DNA of 64,000 bases from an uncultured Pseudomonadales bacterium (GCA_958296195.1 OY282455.1:2604001-2668000); one strand, 5' to 3'; positions 30,400 to 40,596 are shown, counted from the first letter of the stretch. The notes: generated from the letters alone by a model not told the origin. Numbers and translations: made by a program.

Positions 30400-30663
30400 T
30401 TAACATCCACAAGGCAATCGTGGAGCAGGCTGCACGGGAGCGCTATCCGGTTCTTCCCGGCGTTGTGAAACAGCCGCGGCAGGCAAACTCCAAGATGTCT
30501 CGGAATTGGGTAGCGTAAAGCAGTCCGGTGCGCAAAGATGGCGCGGGTCGGCGACCATGCGCCAGTGGGGGAACAGGGGCTTGCGGCCGCGGCCGCTCTT
30601 CGGGCGAAAGGTGTGCCCTCGTGCTTCCCGACCGAGTCTTCCTTCGGGACTTGGCTGGTTCAT
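30400..30663 (-). CDS. hypothetical small ORF in an otherwise gene-poor stretch
   Basis: This is the longest plausible frame in the 498-bp gap between the HEPN module and hpaB. It begins MNQPSPEGRLGREARGH and is basic and low in recognisable features (PKSGRGRKPLFPHWRMVADP). It could be a gene remnant or chance. The rest of the gap, 30319-30399 and 30664-30816, shows nothing recognisable. Confidence 0.2.
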   Translation of the reverse strand: MNQPSPEGRLGREARGHTFRPKSGRGRKPLFPHWRMVADPRHLCAPDCFTLPNSETSWSLPAAAVSQRREEPDSAPVQPAPRLPCGC

Positions 30664-30816
30664 GATCTCCAGCCTAGCTCCGACTGCAGCGCTTGGATAC
30701 GGCAAATCCCTTACATTCGCGTAAGCCGCGACTGGTTTTGGGCCGCATCATCCTGTCCCTTTTCATGTGCGAATTGGCGCACATAGAGGGACGGGAGGCG
30801 GCCGGGATTTTGCGTC

Positions 30817-32268
30817 TTAAGTCCGGTGCAGCAGCTCCGTTACGCGGTCCATCATTTCGTCCTTGTTGTACAGATCGTAGTAAATGGAGGCCATGACGTT
30901 TTGCGGGCCGAAGAAGAAACGCTCGTAGAGCACCTGGCGGTTGCCGAAGCCGGAGACGGCCACGTCCTGGGCGAGGCGGAACAAGGCCACCCGGTCTTGG
31001 CTGCCCAGATTGGTGAGCTCGAAGTAGCGTTGCACGTCGGTGGCGATGTCGCCGCTGAAATCGGCTGCGCAGGGGGTGGCCATCAGGGAGCTGGAGCCGA
31101 GCATGTGGATGGTCTCGATCAGCTTGGGGTAGAGGCGGGGAAAGAGGTTGCGGGAGGTGTCCAAGGGGCGGCGCTGCGGGATGTGCAGGCCCCACTGGTC
31201 CCGCTCCGGCTGCTGTTCGGCGGCGAACAGCAGCGCCCGCACCGTCTCCGCCGTCCACATGGCTTCGGCGATTTGGCCCTTCACGTTCATGTCCTTGTCC
31301 TTGCCGGAGGCGCGGGCCATGGCGCACAGCAGGCCGACGATGAACTCCGCCTTCGCCAACTTGCCGCAGGCGACCTGGTGCATCATGTGGACCACGGCGT
31401 TGGTCTCCGCGAAGGCGCGGTTGCAGAGCAGCGGGTCCTTGTGCATGAACAGCCGCTCCCAAGGCACCAGCACATTGTCGAAGATGACCACCGCGTCCAT
31501 CTCCTCAAAGCGGGAGGACAGGGGCGCATCAAAGGTGGATTTGCCGTGGTCGTAGCTGTCCCGGCAGATCAGGCGGATGCCCGGCGTGTTGATGGGGATG
31601 GTGAAGGCGATGGCGTAGGGCTTGTTCTCCTCGGCGGCCTTGAGCAGGGTGGAGGGGAACACCTCGATGTCGTTGGCCAGCGGCCCCAAGGTGGCCAGCA
31701 GCCGCGCCCCGTTGACGACGACGCCGGCGTCGGTCTCGCGCACCGTCTGCAGGGCCACCTCTGGGCTGGAGAGGCCCTGCTTGGCCCGCTCGGCGTTGTA
31801 CTGCGGGTTGACTAAGGTATGGGTGAGCACTAGGTCGTTGCGGCGGGCCTCCTCATAGTAGTTGCGCATGTTGGCGGCGAAGTCCGCACCGCGGCCGTCC
31901 CGCCCTTCGTTCAGGAATTCGGCGGCGCCGGCGAAGGCCATCACGGAGGCGTTCTTGTAGTCCGGGGTGCGGCCGAACATGCCGTTGGACCAACGCGCCC
32001 ATTCATAGTAGGCGGCGCCCCGACGGCGCACGTCCTCCGGGGTGCGTGGCAGCAGGAAGGACATGGGGTGGCGTTCGCCGCCCTCGCTGTAGGTCAGCAA
32101 CGCTTGCCCATCCTCCTGATGCTGCCGGTCAATGAAGCCGGCCATGGTCTGCGCTCCCCTTGCCAAGCCCGGCGCGGCGGTGACGTCGGCAATGCGTTCG
32201 CCATGCAGCCAAACTTCGCGGTCGTCCCGCAGGGAGGCTAGGTATTCGGCCCCTGTTTTCACGGTCAT
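30817..32268 (-). CDS. hpaB: 4-hydroxyphenylacetate 3-monooxygenase, oxygenase component
   Basis: This FADH2-using aromatic hydroxylase converts 4-hydroxyphenylacetate to homoprotocatechuate. The 483-residue protein begins MTVKTGAEYLASLRDDREVW. Conserved features include HTLVNPQYNAERAK, FDNVLVPWERLFMHKD and FELTNLGSQDRVALFRLAQD, typical of the HpaB/acyl-CoA-dehydrogenase-like fold. The ATG overlaps the hpaR-like stop (ATGA). No hpaC flavin reductase lies in the window, so reduced flavin must come from elsewhere. Other phenol substrates are possible. Pathway genes nearby (hpaE, dioxygenase, hpaF) support the call. Confidence 0.9.
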   Translation of the reverse strand: MTVKTGAEYLASLRDDREVWLHGERIADVTAAPGLARGAQTMAGFIDRQHQEDGQALLTYSEGGERHPMSFLLPRTPEDVRRRGAAYYEWARWSNGMFGRTPDYKNASVMAFAGAAEFLNEGRDGRGADFAANMRNYYEEARRNDLVLTHTLVNPQYNAERAKQGLSSPEVALQTVRETDAGVVVNGARLLATLGPLANDIEVFPSTLLKAAEENKPYAIAFTIPINTPGIRLICRDSYDHGKSTFDAPLSSRFEEMDAVVIFDNVLVPWERLFMHKDPLLCNRAFAETNAVVHMMHQVACGKLAKAEFIVGLLCAMARASGKDKDMNVKGQIAEAMWTAETVRALLFAAEQQPERDQWGLHIPQRRPLDTSRNLFPRLYPKLIETIHMLGSSSLMATPCAADFSGDIATDVQRYFELTNLGSQDRVALFRLAQDVAVSGFGNRQVLYERFFFGPQNVMASIYYDLYNKDEMMDRVTELLHRT

Positions 32269-32729
32269 TTTTCGTCTCCAACCTTGTGCGCCAACGGGTC
32301 GCCGGCACCGTTGGCCCGACTGGCGATTTTGTCCATCATGGCGGTCAGCGCCCGCCACTCCTCGGGGTCCATGAACCCGTCAAAGGCCGCGTAGGCCCTG
32401 TCCACCAAGGGCGTCACCTCGGCTTGCAGCGCCCGTCCGCCATCAGTCAGCCAAACCTGCACCACCCGCCGGTCCGTGGCGGAGCGACGCCGTTCCACCA
32501 AGCCCCCTTTGCGCAGCCGGTCAACGACACCGATGAGGCTGGGAGCGGGAATGAGGGTTCTTTCCGCCAAGGCCAGCAGCGGCTTGCCGTCCTCCTCCCA
32601 CAGCACCCGCAGCACCCGCCACTGCCGCTCGGTGAGACCGAATTGGCGGAAGATGGCGCGAAACTCCGGCATCAGGGCGTTCAGCGCCCGATACAGCAGC
32701 ATCGGCAGGGATTGATCGAAATTCCTCAT
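32265..32729 (-). CDS. hpaR: MarR-family regulator, HpaR-like
   Basis: This is a 154-residue MarR-type repressor with winged helix-turn-helix. SLPMLLYRALNALMPEFRAI and HGLTERQWRVLRVLWE-like segments match the HpaR group, which controls homoprotocatechuate degradation. DRLRKGGLVERRRSATDRR is the wing region. The stop overlaps the hpaB start, so it probably controls its own operon. An AT-rich near-palindrome lies just upstream at 32747-32764. Confidence 0.85.
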   Translation of the reverse strand: MRNFDQSLPMLLYRALNALMPEFRAIFRQFGLTERQWRVLRVLWEEDGKPLLALAERTLIPAPSLIGVVDRLRKGGLVERRRSATDRRVVQVWLTDGGRALQAEVTPLVDRAYAAFDGFMDPEEWRALTAMMDKIASRANGAGDPLAHKVGDEK

Positions 32730-32746
32730 TGGACCTGTCGCCCGTC

Positions 32747-32764
32747 TAATTATTAAGATATTAA
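32747..32764. promoter_or_regulatory. candidate HpaR operator/promoter
   Basis: The AT-rich imperfect palindrome TAATTATTAAGATATTAA lies 18 bp upstream of the hpaR start. MarR regulators usually bind such short palindromes over their own promoter. It is much more AT-rich than its surroundings. Confidence 0.4.
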
Positions 32765-32880
32765 CAAAAAAACGGTGGCTGCAAGTCGGTGTGTCTGATC
32801 TAGCTGCTGGTGAACCCCGCTGCCATCCGCATTATTTATCTGGATTGATTTTTTGCCCAATACAACTACATAATAAAAGC

Positions 32881-33648
32881 ATGTCCTTCTCCCATCGACA
32901 ACAGCTTGAGGTCTTCCACTTTCTCTTTCTGGAAAGGTTATTGAAGATGGCTGACCCTCGCCAGTTCGTTCTAAAAGGAGGGGTCAACCTGCGGTTCTTC
33001 TTCGCTAGCCCCAGATATTCCGAAGACATGGATTTGGATGTCTTGGCGGGTTCAGTCGCCACCTTGGAGAAAAACGGCTACCGGATTCTGCAAGACCCTG
33101 CTTTTGCCCGTGTGCTGGCGGCTTACGGGATAGCCGAACTGCTCGTTGGCGACCCCGACAAAGCCAAGCAGACAGCTACTACGCAGAGGTTTCGCGCACG
33201 GCTTGTGACTGCGAGCGGCGAGTCCCATCCCACCAAGGTGGAGTTTTCCCGCCGGGGGGTTCAGGGAAGGAGCGTCATGGAGACCATTGACCCAAGCATC
33301 GCCCGCCGTTACCGCCGCTTGTCGTTTGCCTGCCAGCACTACCCGGCGGGTGCCGCTTGGCTGCAAAAGGTGCGAGCCTTGGCGAACCGGGCGCAAATTC
33401 AAGTTCGGGACGCTTTTGATCTGCATGTGCTGTGGCTCGGTGGCCATTTGGGCGTCGACCCCGCAGCGGCGCTTACCGAGGAGGAACGGGAGAGGGCTGC
33501 GAACAATTTGTTGTCCCTCAGCTACGCGGACTACGAAGGACAGGTGCTGGAGTACTTGGAGCCGGAGCAACTGGACCGCTTCGTCGGGGAGAATTACTGG
33601 GACGAGCTCCGCGAGCGTCTGTTTGGGCTGCTTGCAGGACAGGCTTAA
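32881..33648 (+). CDS. abiEii: AbiEii-type nucleotidyltransferase toxin
   Basis: This is a type IV toxin-antitoxin nucleotidyltransferase of 255 residues. KGGVNLRFFF and SEDMDLDV match the NTase core of AbiEii/DUF1814 proteins: a GG-x-x-LR motif followed by the two catalytic aspartates. The frame extends 30 codons further upstream, but the ATG at 32881 (MSFSHRQQLEVFHFL) fits the family. The AbiEi-like gene follows 4 bp downstream, reversing the classical abiEi-abiEii order. The flanking GC is lower than the neighbours' at the 5' end, suggesting transfer. Confidence 0.8.
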   Translation: MSFSHRQQLEVFHFLFLERLLKMADPRQFVLKGGVNLRFFFASPRYSEDMDLDVLAGSVATLEKNGYRILQDPAFARVLAAYGIAELLVGDPDKAKQTATTQRFRARLVTASGESHPTKVEFSRRGVQGRSVMETIDPSIARRYRRLSFACQHYPAGAAWLQKVRALANRAQIQVRDAFDLHVLWLGGHLGVDPAAALTEEERERAANNLLSLSYADYEGQVLEYLEPEQLDRFVGENYWDELRERLFGLLAGQA

Positions 33649-33652
33649 GGCC

Positions 33653-34270
33653 ATGCACTTCACCACCTTCTTAGCCCGGCACGCCTTCTTCACAACCCGT
33701 CAATTCGCGGTCCAATGCGATTGCCGGGTGGATTCCGCATCGCGCAGACTGGCGAAGTTGGCTCGTCAGGCGGCCCTGGTCCAGGTCTCGCGCGGGGTCT
33801 GGGCGCAGTTGGAGCATCCGCTTTTCACGCCCTACGCCGCCACACCCTTTCTGCTGGGCAACGACCAAGGCTACGTCTCGTTTCTGTCGGCCATGCACCG
33901 GCATGGCCTGGTTTCGCAAGTTCCCGGCGGCATCCAGGTGGCGACCACTGGGCATTCGCGGTCGTTGTTGTCGCCGCTGGGCCGGCACGAGTTTCTGCGC
34001 ATCAAGCCGGAGATGATGATCGAAGGCGTCGCCGTCAGTTCCACGAGTCCACCCTACGCCGTCGCCAGCGCCGAGAAGGCGCTGCTGGACACCCTCTACA
34101 TCGCCACGCGCAAGCGGCGGCGTTTCGCCAGCCTTCCGGAATTGCATCTGGGGGAAATCAACCAAGGCCGCCTGCGGGAGTTGCTCAACGCCCAAGTGGA
34201 GTGGAAACCGATTCGGCGGGCTATTGGCAGCCGGCTCTCCAGCTTGTTGGGTTCTGGTTGGCGGGACTGA
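33653..34270 (+). CDS. abiEi: AbiEi-type antitoxin / transcriptional regulator
   Basis: This is a 205-residue partner of the upstream nucleotidyltransferase. The N-terminal winged-helix region (FTTRQFAVQCDCRVDSASRR) and the characteristic ASAEKALLDTLYIATRK match AbiEi antitoxins, which also repress their operon. The start is the ATG at 33653; a long upstream frame overlaps the toxin gene and is a shadow. The gene ends about 95 bp before hpaE. Confidence 0.78.
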   Translation: MHFTTFLARHAFFTTRQFAVQCDCRVDSASRRLAKLARQAALVQVSRGVWAQLEHPLFTPYAATPFLLGNDQGYVSFLSAMHRHGLVSQVPGGIQVATTGHSRSLLSPLGRHEFLRIKPEMMIEGVAVSSTSPPYAVASAEKALLDTLYIATRKRRRFASLPELHLGEINQGRLRELLNAQVEWKPIRRAIGSRLSSLLGSGWRD

Positions 34271-34364
34271 AGCGGGCAGGGCTCCACTGACCGGGTTTGG
34301 AGCGGCCGGCGGCGTTCCGCTTAAGGGGTACAATGTTTGCCGCAGTTGCGAAAGGAAACCAACG

Positions 34365-35881
<1,517 letters not shown>

Positions 35882-35885
<4 letters not shown>

Positions 35886-36196
35886 GCCTCTACTACGTCC
35901 AAAAGCTGCTCTACAACCTGAATCGGGACGCTCGGGTTCGGCAGCGCCACGCGGACGACTTTGGGGATTTGCTCAAGGAGTACGACCTGTCGGAGGAGGA
36001 GCGGCGGGCGTTGGTGGATGGGGACATCGGCCTGCTTTATGTGATGGGCGTGAACGGCCAGATTCTCATGCACTACGCGGCCTTGCTGGGCTACCCTTGG
36101 GATGACTACATCAAGTCCATGCGTGAGGGTCTGGCGAAGCACGGCCCGGTGCGCCACGGGCTGTATCTCACCACGGACGGACGGGGGGCGGTTTGA
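35882..36196 (+). CDS. ligA: LigA-like small (alpha) subunit of an extradiol dioxygenase
   Basis: This is a 104-residue helical protein that begins MSLYYVQKLLYNLNRD. It resembles the LigA alpha subunit of protocatechuate 4,5-dioxygenase and related class III ring-cleavage enzymes (DLSEEERRALVDGDIGLLY, GVNGQILMHYAALLG). It is coupled to hpaE by an ATGA overlap. Its catalytic partner is presumably the LigB-like gene at 36389, 192 bp downstream. The gap between the two subunits is unusual. Confidence 0.82.
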
Positions 36197-36388
36197 CGCA
36201 CCCCTACGCAATCGACGCGGACTGTTTGACATTCTTGCTTATGACTCCCCAGCGATTTTTTCGTTGCTTGCTCGGAGTACTTTCTCCGCTTTGTCGGCGG
36301 TCGGTCGAATGGCGTTGCCCAATCCTGTTGGAGAACCACGGAAACGCTTGGCGGCCATTGTGTGTTATTTGGGTGATTGGGAGCTGAA
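36197..36388. other. AT-richer spacer between the two dioxygenase subunits
   Basis: These 192 bp separate the LigA- and LigB-like genes, which are normally adjacent or overlapping. The segment has lower GC than both neighbours and contains T-rich runs. A TTG-started frame of 64 codons crosses it but resembles nothing. It may be a small insertion or decayed element. No terminal inverted repeats were seen. Confidence 0.3.
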
Positions 36389-37207
36389 ATGCCATTAGTT
36401 TTCGCCGGGGTTTGCAGCCATGCGCCGGGCATCACCGGCCGGGCGGAGCGGGCGGACCCTGAACTGCGGGAGGACTTTTACGCGGCCATGCGCCGCTTGG
36501 GCGGCGAGATTCGCGCCGCCCGCCCGGATGCGCTGGTGATTGTCGCCGCCGAGCATTTCGCCAACTTCTTCATGAACAACATGCCGGCCTATTGCATGGG
36601 CATGGCGGAGCGCTACGAGGGCCCCATTGAGGACCCGGAGTGGCTGGGCATCGCGCCGCGCACCTATCCGGGGGCGTCGGCGCTGTCCCGGCGCCTGATC
36701 GAGCGCATCATGGCCCGCATCGACCTCGCCTACGCGGAGGAATGGCAATTCGACCACGGCATCATGGTGCCGCTGCACTTCCTGCTGCCGGAGGCGGACT
36801 TGCCGGTGATTCCGGTCAACATCAACTGCCAAGGCCCGCCGCTCACTCCGCTGTCAAGGGCCTACGAATTCGGCCGGGCGCTGCGCGAGGCCTGCGACGC
36901 TGTGCAGGAGCGCATCGCCGTGGTGGGCACTGGCGGCATCTCCCATTGGCCGGCCACGCCGGATTCCGGCAAGATCAACGAGGCTTGGGACCGGGACTTC
37001 CTAGACCGCTGGCTGGCCAACGACCATGCGCGCCTGACTGCTTACACAGACGCGGAAACTTGGCGGGAAGCAGGGCAGGGCGGCTTCGAGATACGCACCT
37101 TCATCGCCGTGGCCGGTGCCGCCGAGGGCGCCGTTGGGGAACTCTACTTCTACGCCCCCATACCCATCTTCGCTGTCGGCTGCACGGTGGCGCGGCTGCG
37201 CATTTAG
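36389..37207 (+). CDS. ligB: LigB-like catalytic subunit of a class III extradiol dioxygenase
   Basis: This 272-residue protein shows the LigB-type non-heme iron site: His11 in CSHAPG and His56 in AAEHFANFF. The FDHGIMVPLHFLLP segment is typical and holds a second-shell acid/base histidine. The likely substrate here is homoprotocatechuate, given hpaR, hpaB and hpaE nearby, but protocatechuate or a gallate derivative is possible. The ATG follows GGGAGCTGAA. It would take the role of HpaD, opening the ring to a semialdehyde that is then oxidised by HpaE. Confidence 0.82.
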   Translation: MPLVFAGVCSHAPGITGRAERADPELREDFYAAMRRLGGEIRAARPDALVIVAAEHFANFFMNNMPAYCMGMAERYEGPIEDPEWLGIAPRTYPGASALSRRLIERIMARIDLAYAEEWQFDHGIMVPLHFLLPEADLPVIPVNINCQGPPLTPLSRAYEFGRALREACDAVQERIAVVGTGGISHWPATPDSGKINEAWDRDFLDRWLANDHARLTAYTDAETWREAGQGGFEIRTFIAVAGAAEGAVGELYFYAPIPIFAVGCTVARLRI

Positions 37208-37238
37208 TCGGCGCCGTTGGCGCTGCATTTCGGCTGCA

Positions 37239-37400
37239 ATGCAGTCCGCAACCAGTGTTGGGAACGTAACTCTCATCGTTGTCCATACTTGGCCGGCATT
37301 TATGCCGGAAGGCAATGATGAGGTGGGGCGCATCATCAGCGCTCGCAAAGCAACGGTGCATGAACGGAGAGCTTATGAAGAAGGCATCCATCAAGGCTAG
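37239..37400 (+). pseudogene. brnT: truncated BrnT toxin (C-terminal half)
   Basis: The frame VTLIVVHTW followed by RIISARKATVHERRAYEEG is the C-terminal half of BrnT, a RelE-like RNase toxin. The N-terminal half, with the first strands and the DPDKA/FDWDP-like region, is missing, and what precedes is the unrelated end of the LigB-like gene. It overlaps the start of brnA as intact brnTA operons do. It is probably inactive. Confidence 0.7.
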
Positions 37401-37665
37401 AAAACTGACCGGCAAGCAGAAGGCGGAACTCAGCGCACTTGAAACGCTGCCTGACGACAAGATCGACACCAGTGACATCCCGGAGGTTCTTGACTGGTCG
37501 GGTGCTCGGCGCGGCCGGCTCTATCGGCCCATAAAGCAGCAGATCACGTTGCGGCTGGATGCCGACGTGGTGAAGTGGTTCAAGGGGCAGACATCAAATG
37601 GGCGAGGCTACCAAACCGAGATCAACCGTGCGTTGAGGGAGTACGTTCAGCAGCACAGCGCCTAA
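37375..37665 (+). CDS. brnA: BrnA-type antitoxin, toxin partner decayed
   Basis: This is a 96-residue antitoxin of the BrnA family. ALETLPDDKIDTSDIPEV and DWSGARRGRLYRPIKQQITL are strongly conserved. RLDADVVKWFK and GYQTEINRALREYV form the C-terminal ribbon-helix-helix DNA-binding region. The ATG at 37375 follows GGAGAG; an ATG at 37360 is also in frame. It appears intact while brnT is truncated. It is an orphan antitoxin that may still act as a DNA-binding regulator. Confidence 0.85.
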   Translation: MKKASIKARKLTGKQKAELSALETLPDDKIDTSDIPEVLDWSGARRGRLYRPIKQQITLRLDADVVKWFKGQTSNGRGYQTEINRALREYVQQHSA

Positions 37666-37805
37666 GGCTTCCTTGGCGCAGGCGCCACGGGCGCCGTTTC
37701 CAAGCTCGGATCGCTTCCACGCCAGCGAGGTGTTTCGAAGAGGTTCAGTCGGGAACTTTGCGAAGTTGGCACGGCGCGACTTGGCAGGCTACAGGGTTGG
37801 GACGT

Positions 37806-38708
37806 CTAGGGTGGGGCCGGCACCTTTTTGGACGCCGAAGTTGTTTTGGTGGAGGTCTCGTCTTGGACTAGGTTGCGCAGCAAGCCGATGCCCGGTGCCT
37901 CCACCTCCACCACGTCGCCGGGGCTGAGGTAACGGGGCGGCTTGAAGCGGGCGCCGGCGCCGGTGGGGGTGCCGGTGGCGATCAGGTCGCCGGGCGCCAG
38001 CCGCATGAAGGTGGACACATAGCTGATCAGGCGCTCGAAGGGGAAGAACAGGTTGTCGGTGCGGTCGTCTTGGCGCACTTCGCCGTTGACCCGGGTGATG
38101 ACGCGGAGTTGGCTGAATTCCGGCACTGCATCCGTGGTTACAAGCCAAGGGCCGACGGCGCCGGAGTGCTCGAAGTTCTTGCCGGGGGTGACGTTGAACC
38201 TGGAATGGCGCAGCCAGTCCCGAACGGAGCCTTCGTTCATCAGGGTGAGGCCGGCCACATGGCTGCGGGCCTCCGCTGCGGGGATGCGCCGCCCGCCGCG
38301 CCCGATGACCATCACGATTTCCCCTTCATAGTCCAACTGCTCGGATTCCGGCGGGCGCAAAACGGGCTGCAAGTGCCCGGTGAGGGACTCCCTAGTGCGC
38401 AGGAAAACGCTGGGGTGGGCCGGGGCGGGAGCGGCCTCCTCGTACTCCTCGTTGCGGTTGCCGTAGTTGATGCCGATGCAGATGATCTTCTCCGCATCCG
38501 GCACCGGCGGCAACCAAGTGATGTCCTCCAGCGAGTGGTCGGGCGCCGCGTCCAAGGCCAGCCGCCGCGCCTCATCTACGGCGCCGGCCTGCAACAGAGC
38601 CTTCAGACCGCCAATACCCGGCAGCAAAGCGCCGAGATCGGCAACCCCGCCATCCACCACAGCGCCGAAGCTGGTGCGCTCCCCACACCTGTAGGTCAAC
38701 AACCGCAT
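37806..38708 (-). CDS. fumarylacetoacetate hydrolase (FAH) family protein
   Basis: This is an FAH-fold enzyme of 300 residues. It has ICIGINYGNRNEEYE, then QLDYEGEIVMVIGRGGR with the metal-binding Glu residues, TPGKNFEHSGAVGPW and DLIATGTPTGAGA. In aromatic pathways this family includes HpaG isomerases/decarboxylases, which act after HpaE and HpaF. That role fits the context but is not certain. The ATG at 38708 (MRLLTYRCGER) is preceded by TATAAT only 6 bp upstream, so the mRNA may be leaderless. A longer in-frame extension is not credible. Confidence 0.85.
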   Translation of the reverse strand: MRLLTYRCGERTSFGAVVDGGVADLGALLPGIGGLKALLQAGAVDEARRLALDAAPDHSLEDITWLPPVPDAEKIICIGINYGNRNEEYEEAAPAPAHPSVFLRTRESLTGHLQPVLRPPESEQLDYEGEIVMVIGRGGRRIPAAEARSHVAGLTLMNEGSVRDWLRHSRFNVTPGKNFEHSGAVGPWLVTTDAVPEFSQLRVITRVNGEVRQDDRTDNLFFPFERLISYVSTFMRLAPGDLIATGTPTGAGARFKPPRYLSPGDVVEVEAPGIGLLRNLVQDETSTKTTSASKKVPAPP

Positions 38709-39010
38709 GAGCGGATTATAGGCCGTGCGCACCCTGTGCATGCCTTGGCCTGCTATAGTTCCTGGCCCGCACTTAGCGCCAAGAGCTTGCCGAATGGATG
38801 AAATGCTTTGGCTTTCAATAAGTTGAAGATGGAATTCAAGGACTTTGGCGGCGCAAAGTGCGCTGGCCGCGCCCTCGCTTGTCTTTTGGCCCCCAGCACG
38901 ATTATCGCGGCCTTGGCGCGATATGTGGGCCAATCCAGTGACAGGGTTCGGCGGGCTTTGTTTTGGGAATAATTGGGAGCGTTTTGGCTAGATGACACAG
39001 GAGCAACCAC
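38709..39010. promoter_or_regulatory. divergent intergenic region, FAH gene / luciferase-like gene
   Basis: The left part (38709-38760) holds a minus-strand TATAAT at 38715-38720 and a plus-strand CTGCTATAGTTC ending at about 38761. This segment and the first codons of the FAH gene recur in degraded form at 40700-40815. The rest holds a 48-codon frame from 38828 (MEFKDFGGAKC and following) that resembles nothing. A ribosome site, GGAG, lies before the gene at 39011. Confidence 0.45.
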
Positions 39011-39856
39011 ATGAAAATCGGCGTCTCCCTTCCAGTCAGGGAGCTTGAGGACGACTTGGCCGCCATCAAGGCGTTTGCCCAGGCGGCGGAGCGTTTGGGG
39101 TTCAGCCATCTTCGGGTGCCGGACATGGTGCTGCGGCCCGGCGGCCGCCATCTGCACGAGCCGCTGCTGTTGCTGGCCTGGATTGCCGCCGTCACGGAGC
39201 GGATTGAGTTGGTGCCCTCGGTCATCGTGCTGCCGTCTCGGCAAACGGCGCTGTTCGCCAAGCAGGCGGCGGAACTGGACAGGCTTTCCGGCGGCCGGGT
39301 CAGGCTCGGCGTCGGCGTTGGCGGCAGCGCGGAGGAATACGCGGCGATGGGGCAGGACTTCCACAGCCGCGGCCAACGCTGCGACGAGCAACTGCAACTT
39401 CTGAAACGTCTGTGGACCGAAGAAGCCGTTGCATTTGAGGGCCGCTGGGACCAGGTGCGCGGCGCCGGGCTGAATCCGTTGCCCTTGCAGCGGCCCATCC
39501 CAGTGTGGATTGGCGGCCGCTCCACGCCCAGCCGCAGCGTCATCAACCGCATGGGCGCCCACGCGGACGGCTGGTTTGTGCTCTGCTCACCGGACGAGTT
39601 TCCCGCCGTCAAAGGCGCCGTCAGCAGCGCCGCTCAAGCCGCTGGCCGCGACCCCAACGCCATCGGCACTGAGGCGGGGGTGGCGGTGGTCGGCCCTAGG
39701 GAGGCGGAATGGCGGCAGCGGGTGGCCGGCTGGCGGGAGCTTGGCTTAACTCATCTATGCCTGCGCACTCTGGGCGGCGGCCTCAACGCAAGCCGGCATC
39801 TCGAAAAGCTGGAGCAGGTCGCCGGGGAGGTGGGCGCGCTTCAACCCACAAGCTGA
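39011..39856 (+). CDS. luciferase-like (F420/FMN-dependent) oxidoreductase
   Basis: This TIM-barrel protein of the bacterial luciferase-like superfamily has 281 residues. It begins MKIGVSLPVRELEDDL and has VPSVIVLPSRQTALFAKQAA, LDRLSGGRVRLGVGVGG and PIPVWIGG. The family uses F420 or FMN and the substrate cannot be inferred. It ends convergently with another member of the same family, overlapping by 16 bp. Confidence 0.85.
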   Translation: MKIGVSLPVRELEDDLAAIKAFAQAAERLGFSHLRVPDMVLRPGGRHLHEPLLLLAWIAAVTERIELVPSVIVLPSRQTALFAKQAAELDRLSGGRVRLGVGVGGSAEEYAAMGQDFHSRGQRCDEQLQLLKRLWTEEAVAFEGRWDQVRGAGLNPLPLQRPIPVWIGGRSTPSRSVINRMGAHADGWFVLCSPDEFPAVKGAVSSAAQAAGRDPNAIGTEAGVAVVGPREAEWRQRVAGWRELGLTHLCLRTLGGGLNASRHLEKLEQVAGEVGALQPTS

Positions 39857-40596
39857 CGCACTTGGGCGGGTGTCGGGCCGCCGGGCAGAAACAGCACCAC
39901 GGCGTCATCGAAGCCGGCGTCCGCGAACCGATCAAGACGGGCCTTGAACTCCCCTAGGTCAGTTCCCGGCGGCGCCTGAATGGTGGACACCACCGCCCGT
40001 TTGCCGCCGGCTTGCCGGTAGGTTTCCAAACCGGAGACGAGTTGGTCGGCTGGGCTGTGCATGGAGGATGCAATCCAGCCATCGAATTCATGGGCGGCCC
40101 GCACCACGCCCTTCTTCCAAGTGCCCAGAAAGAGCGGCGGCCCGCCGGCAACAGCCGGCCAGGGCGACAGGGCGTTGTCGCCGCGGGCGCCGGTTGTGAA
40201 AACCTCCTTAAGACCTGCGACCACGGAGGCGAAGCGCGCAAAGCGGTCGTCAAAGCTGCGCCCAAAGGCGGCGAAGTCCTTGGCGGTGGAGCCAACGCCC
40301 AAGCCAAGAATGAGCCGGTTGCCGCAAATCTGCTGCAGGGAGAACACTCGGTGGGCTAGGTCCAGCGGATGGTACAAGGGTGCCTGCACCACGGCGGTGC
40401 CAATCTCCACCGTCTCCGCCGCCGTGGCCGCTGCGGTTAGGGCCACGAAAGGGTCGGTCAGCATGAACCCCCGCCCGATGGCTTGCGCGGACCAAAGGCT
40501 TGCGAACCCTTCGCCAGCCAGGGTTCTGGCCTGTTCCGCAAGAAAATTAGCGCCGGCGTTCGGCAACACCGGCCCCAATAGGGCGCCGAGTCTCAT
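39841..40596 (-). CDS. second luciferase-like oxidoreductase
   Basis: This luciferase-like monooxygenase-family protein has 251 residues and begins [40 protein letters not shown] and [21 protein letters not shown] are the conserved barrel strands. It is convergent with the gene at 39011 and overlaps its 3' end. The two are only distantly alike, so they are not a recent duplication. The start at 40596 fits the family, although the frame extends 19 codons upstream. Confidence 0.83.
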   Translation of the reverse strand: MRLGALLGPVLPNAGANFLAEQARTLAGEGFASLWSAQAIGRGFMLTDPFVALTAAATAAETVEIGTAVVQAPLYHPLDLAHRVFSLQQICGNRLILGLGVGSTAKDFAAFGRSFDDRFARFASVVAGLKEVFTTGARGDNALSPWPAVAGGPPLFLGTWKKGVVRAAHEFDGWIASSMHSPADQLVSGLETYRQAGGKRAVVSTIQAPPGTDLGEFKARLDRFADAGFDDAVVLFLPGGPTPAQVRQLVG

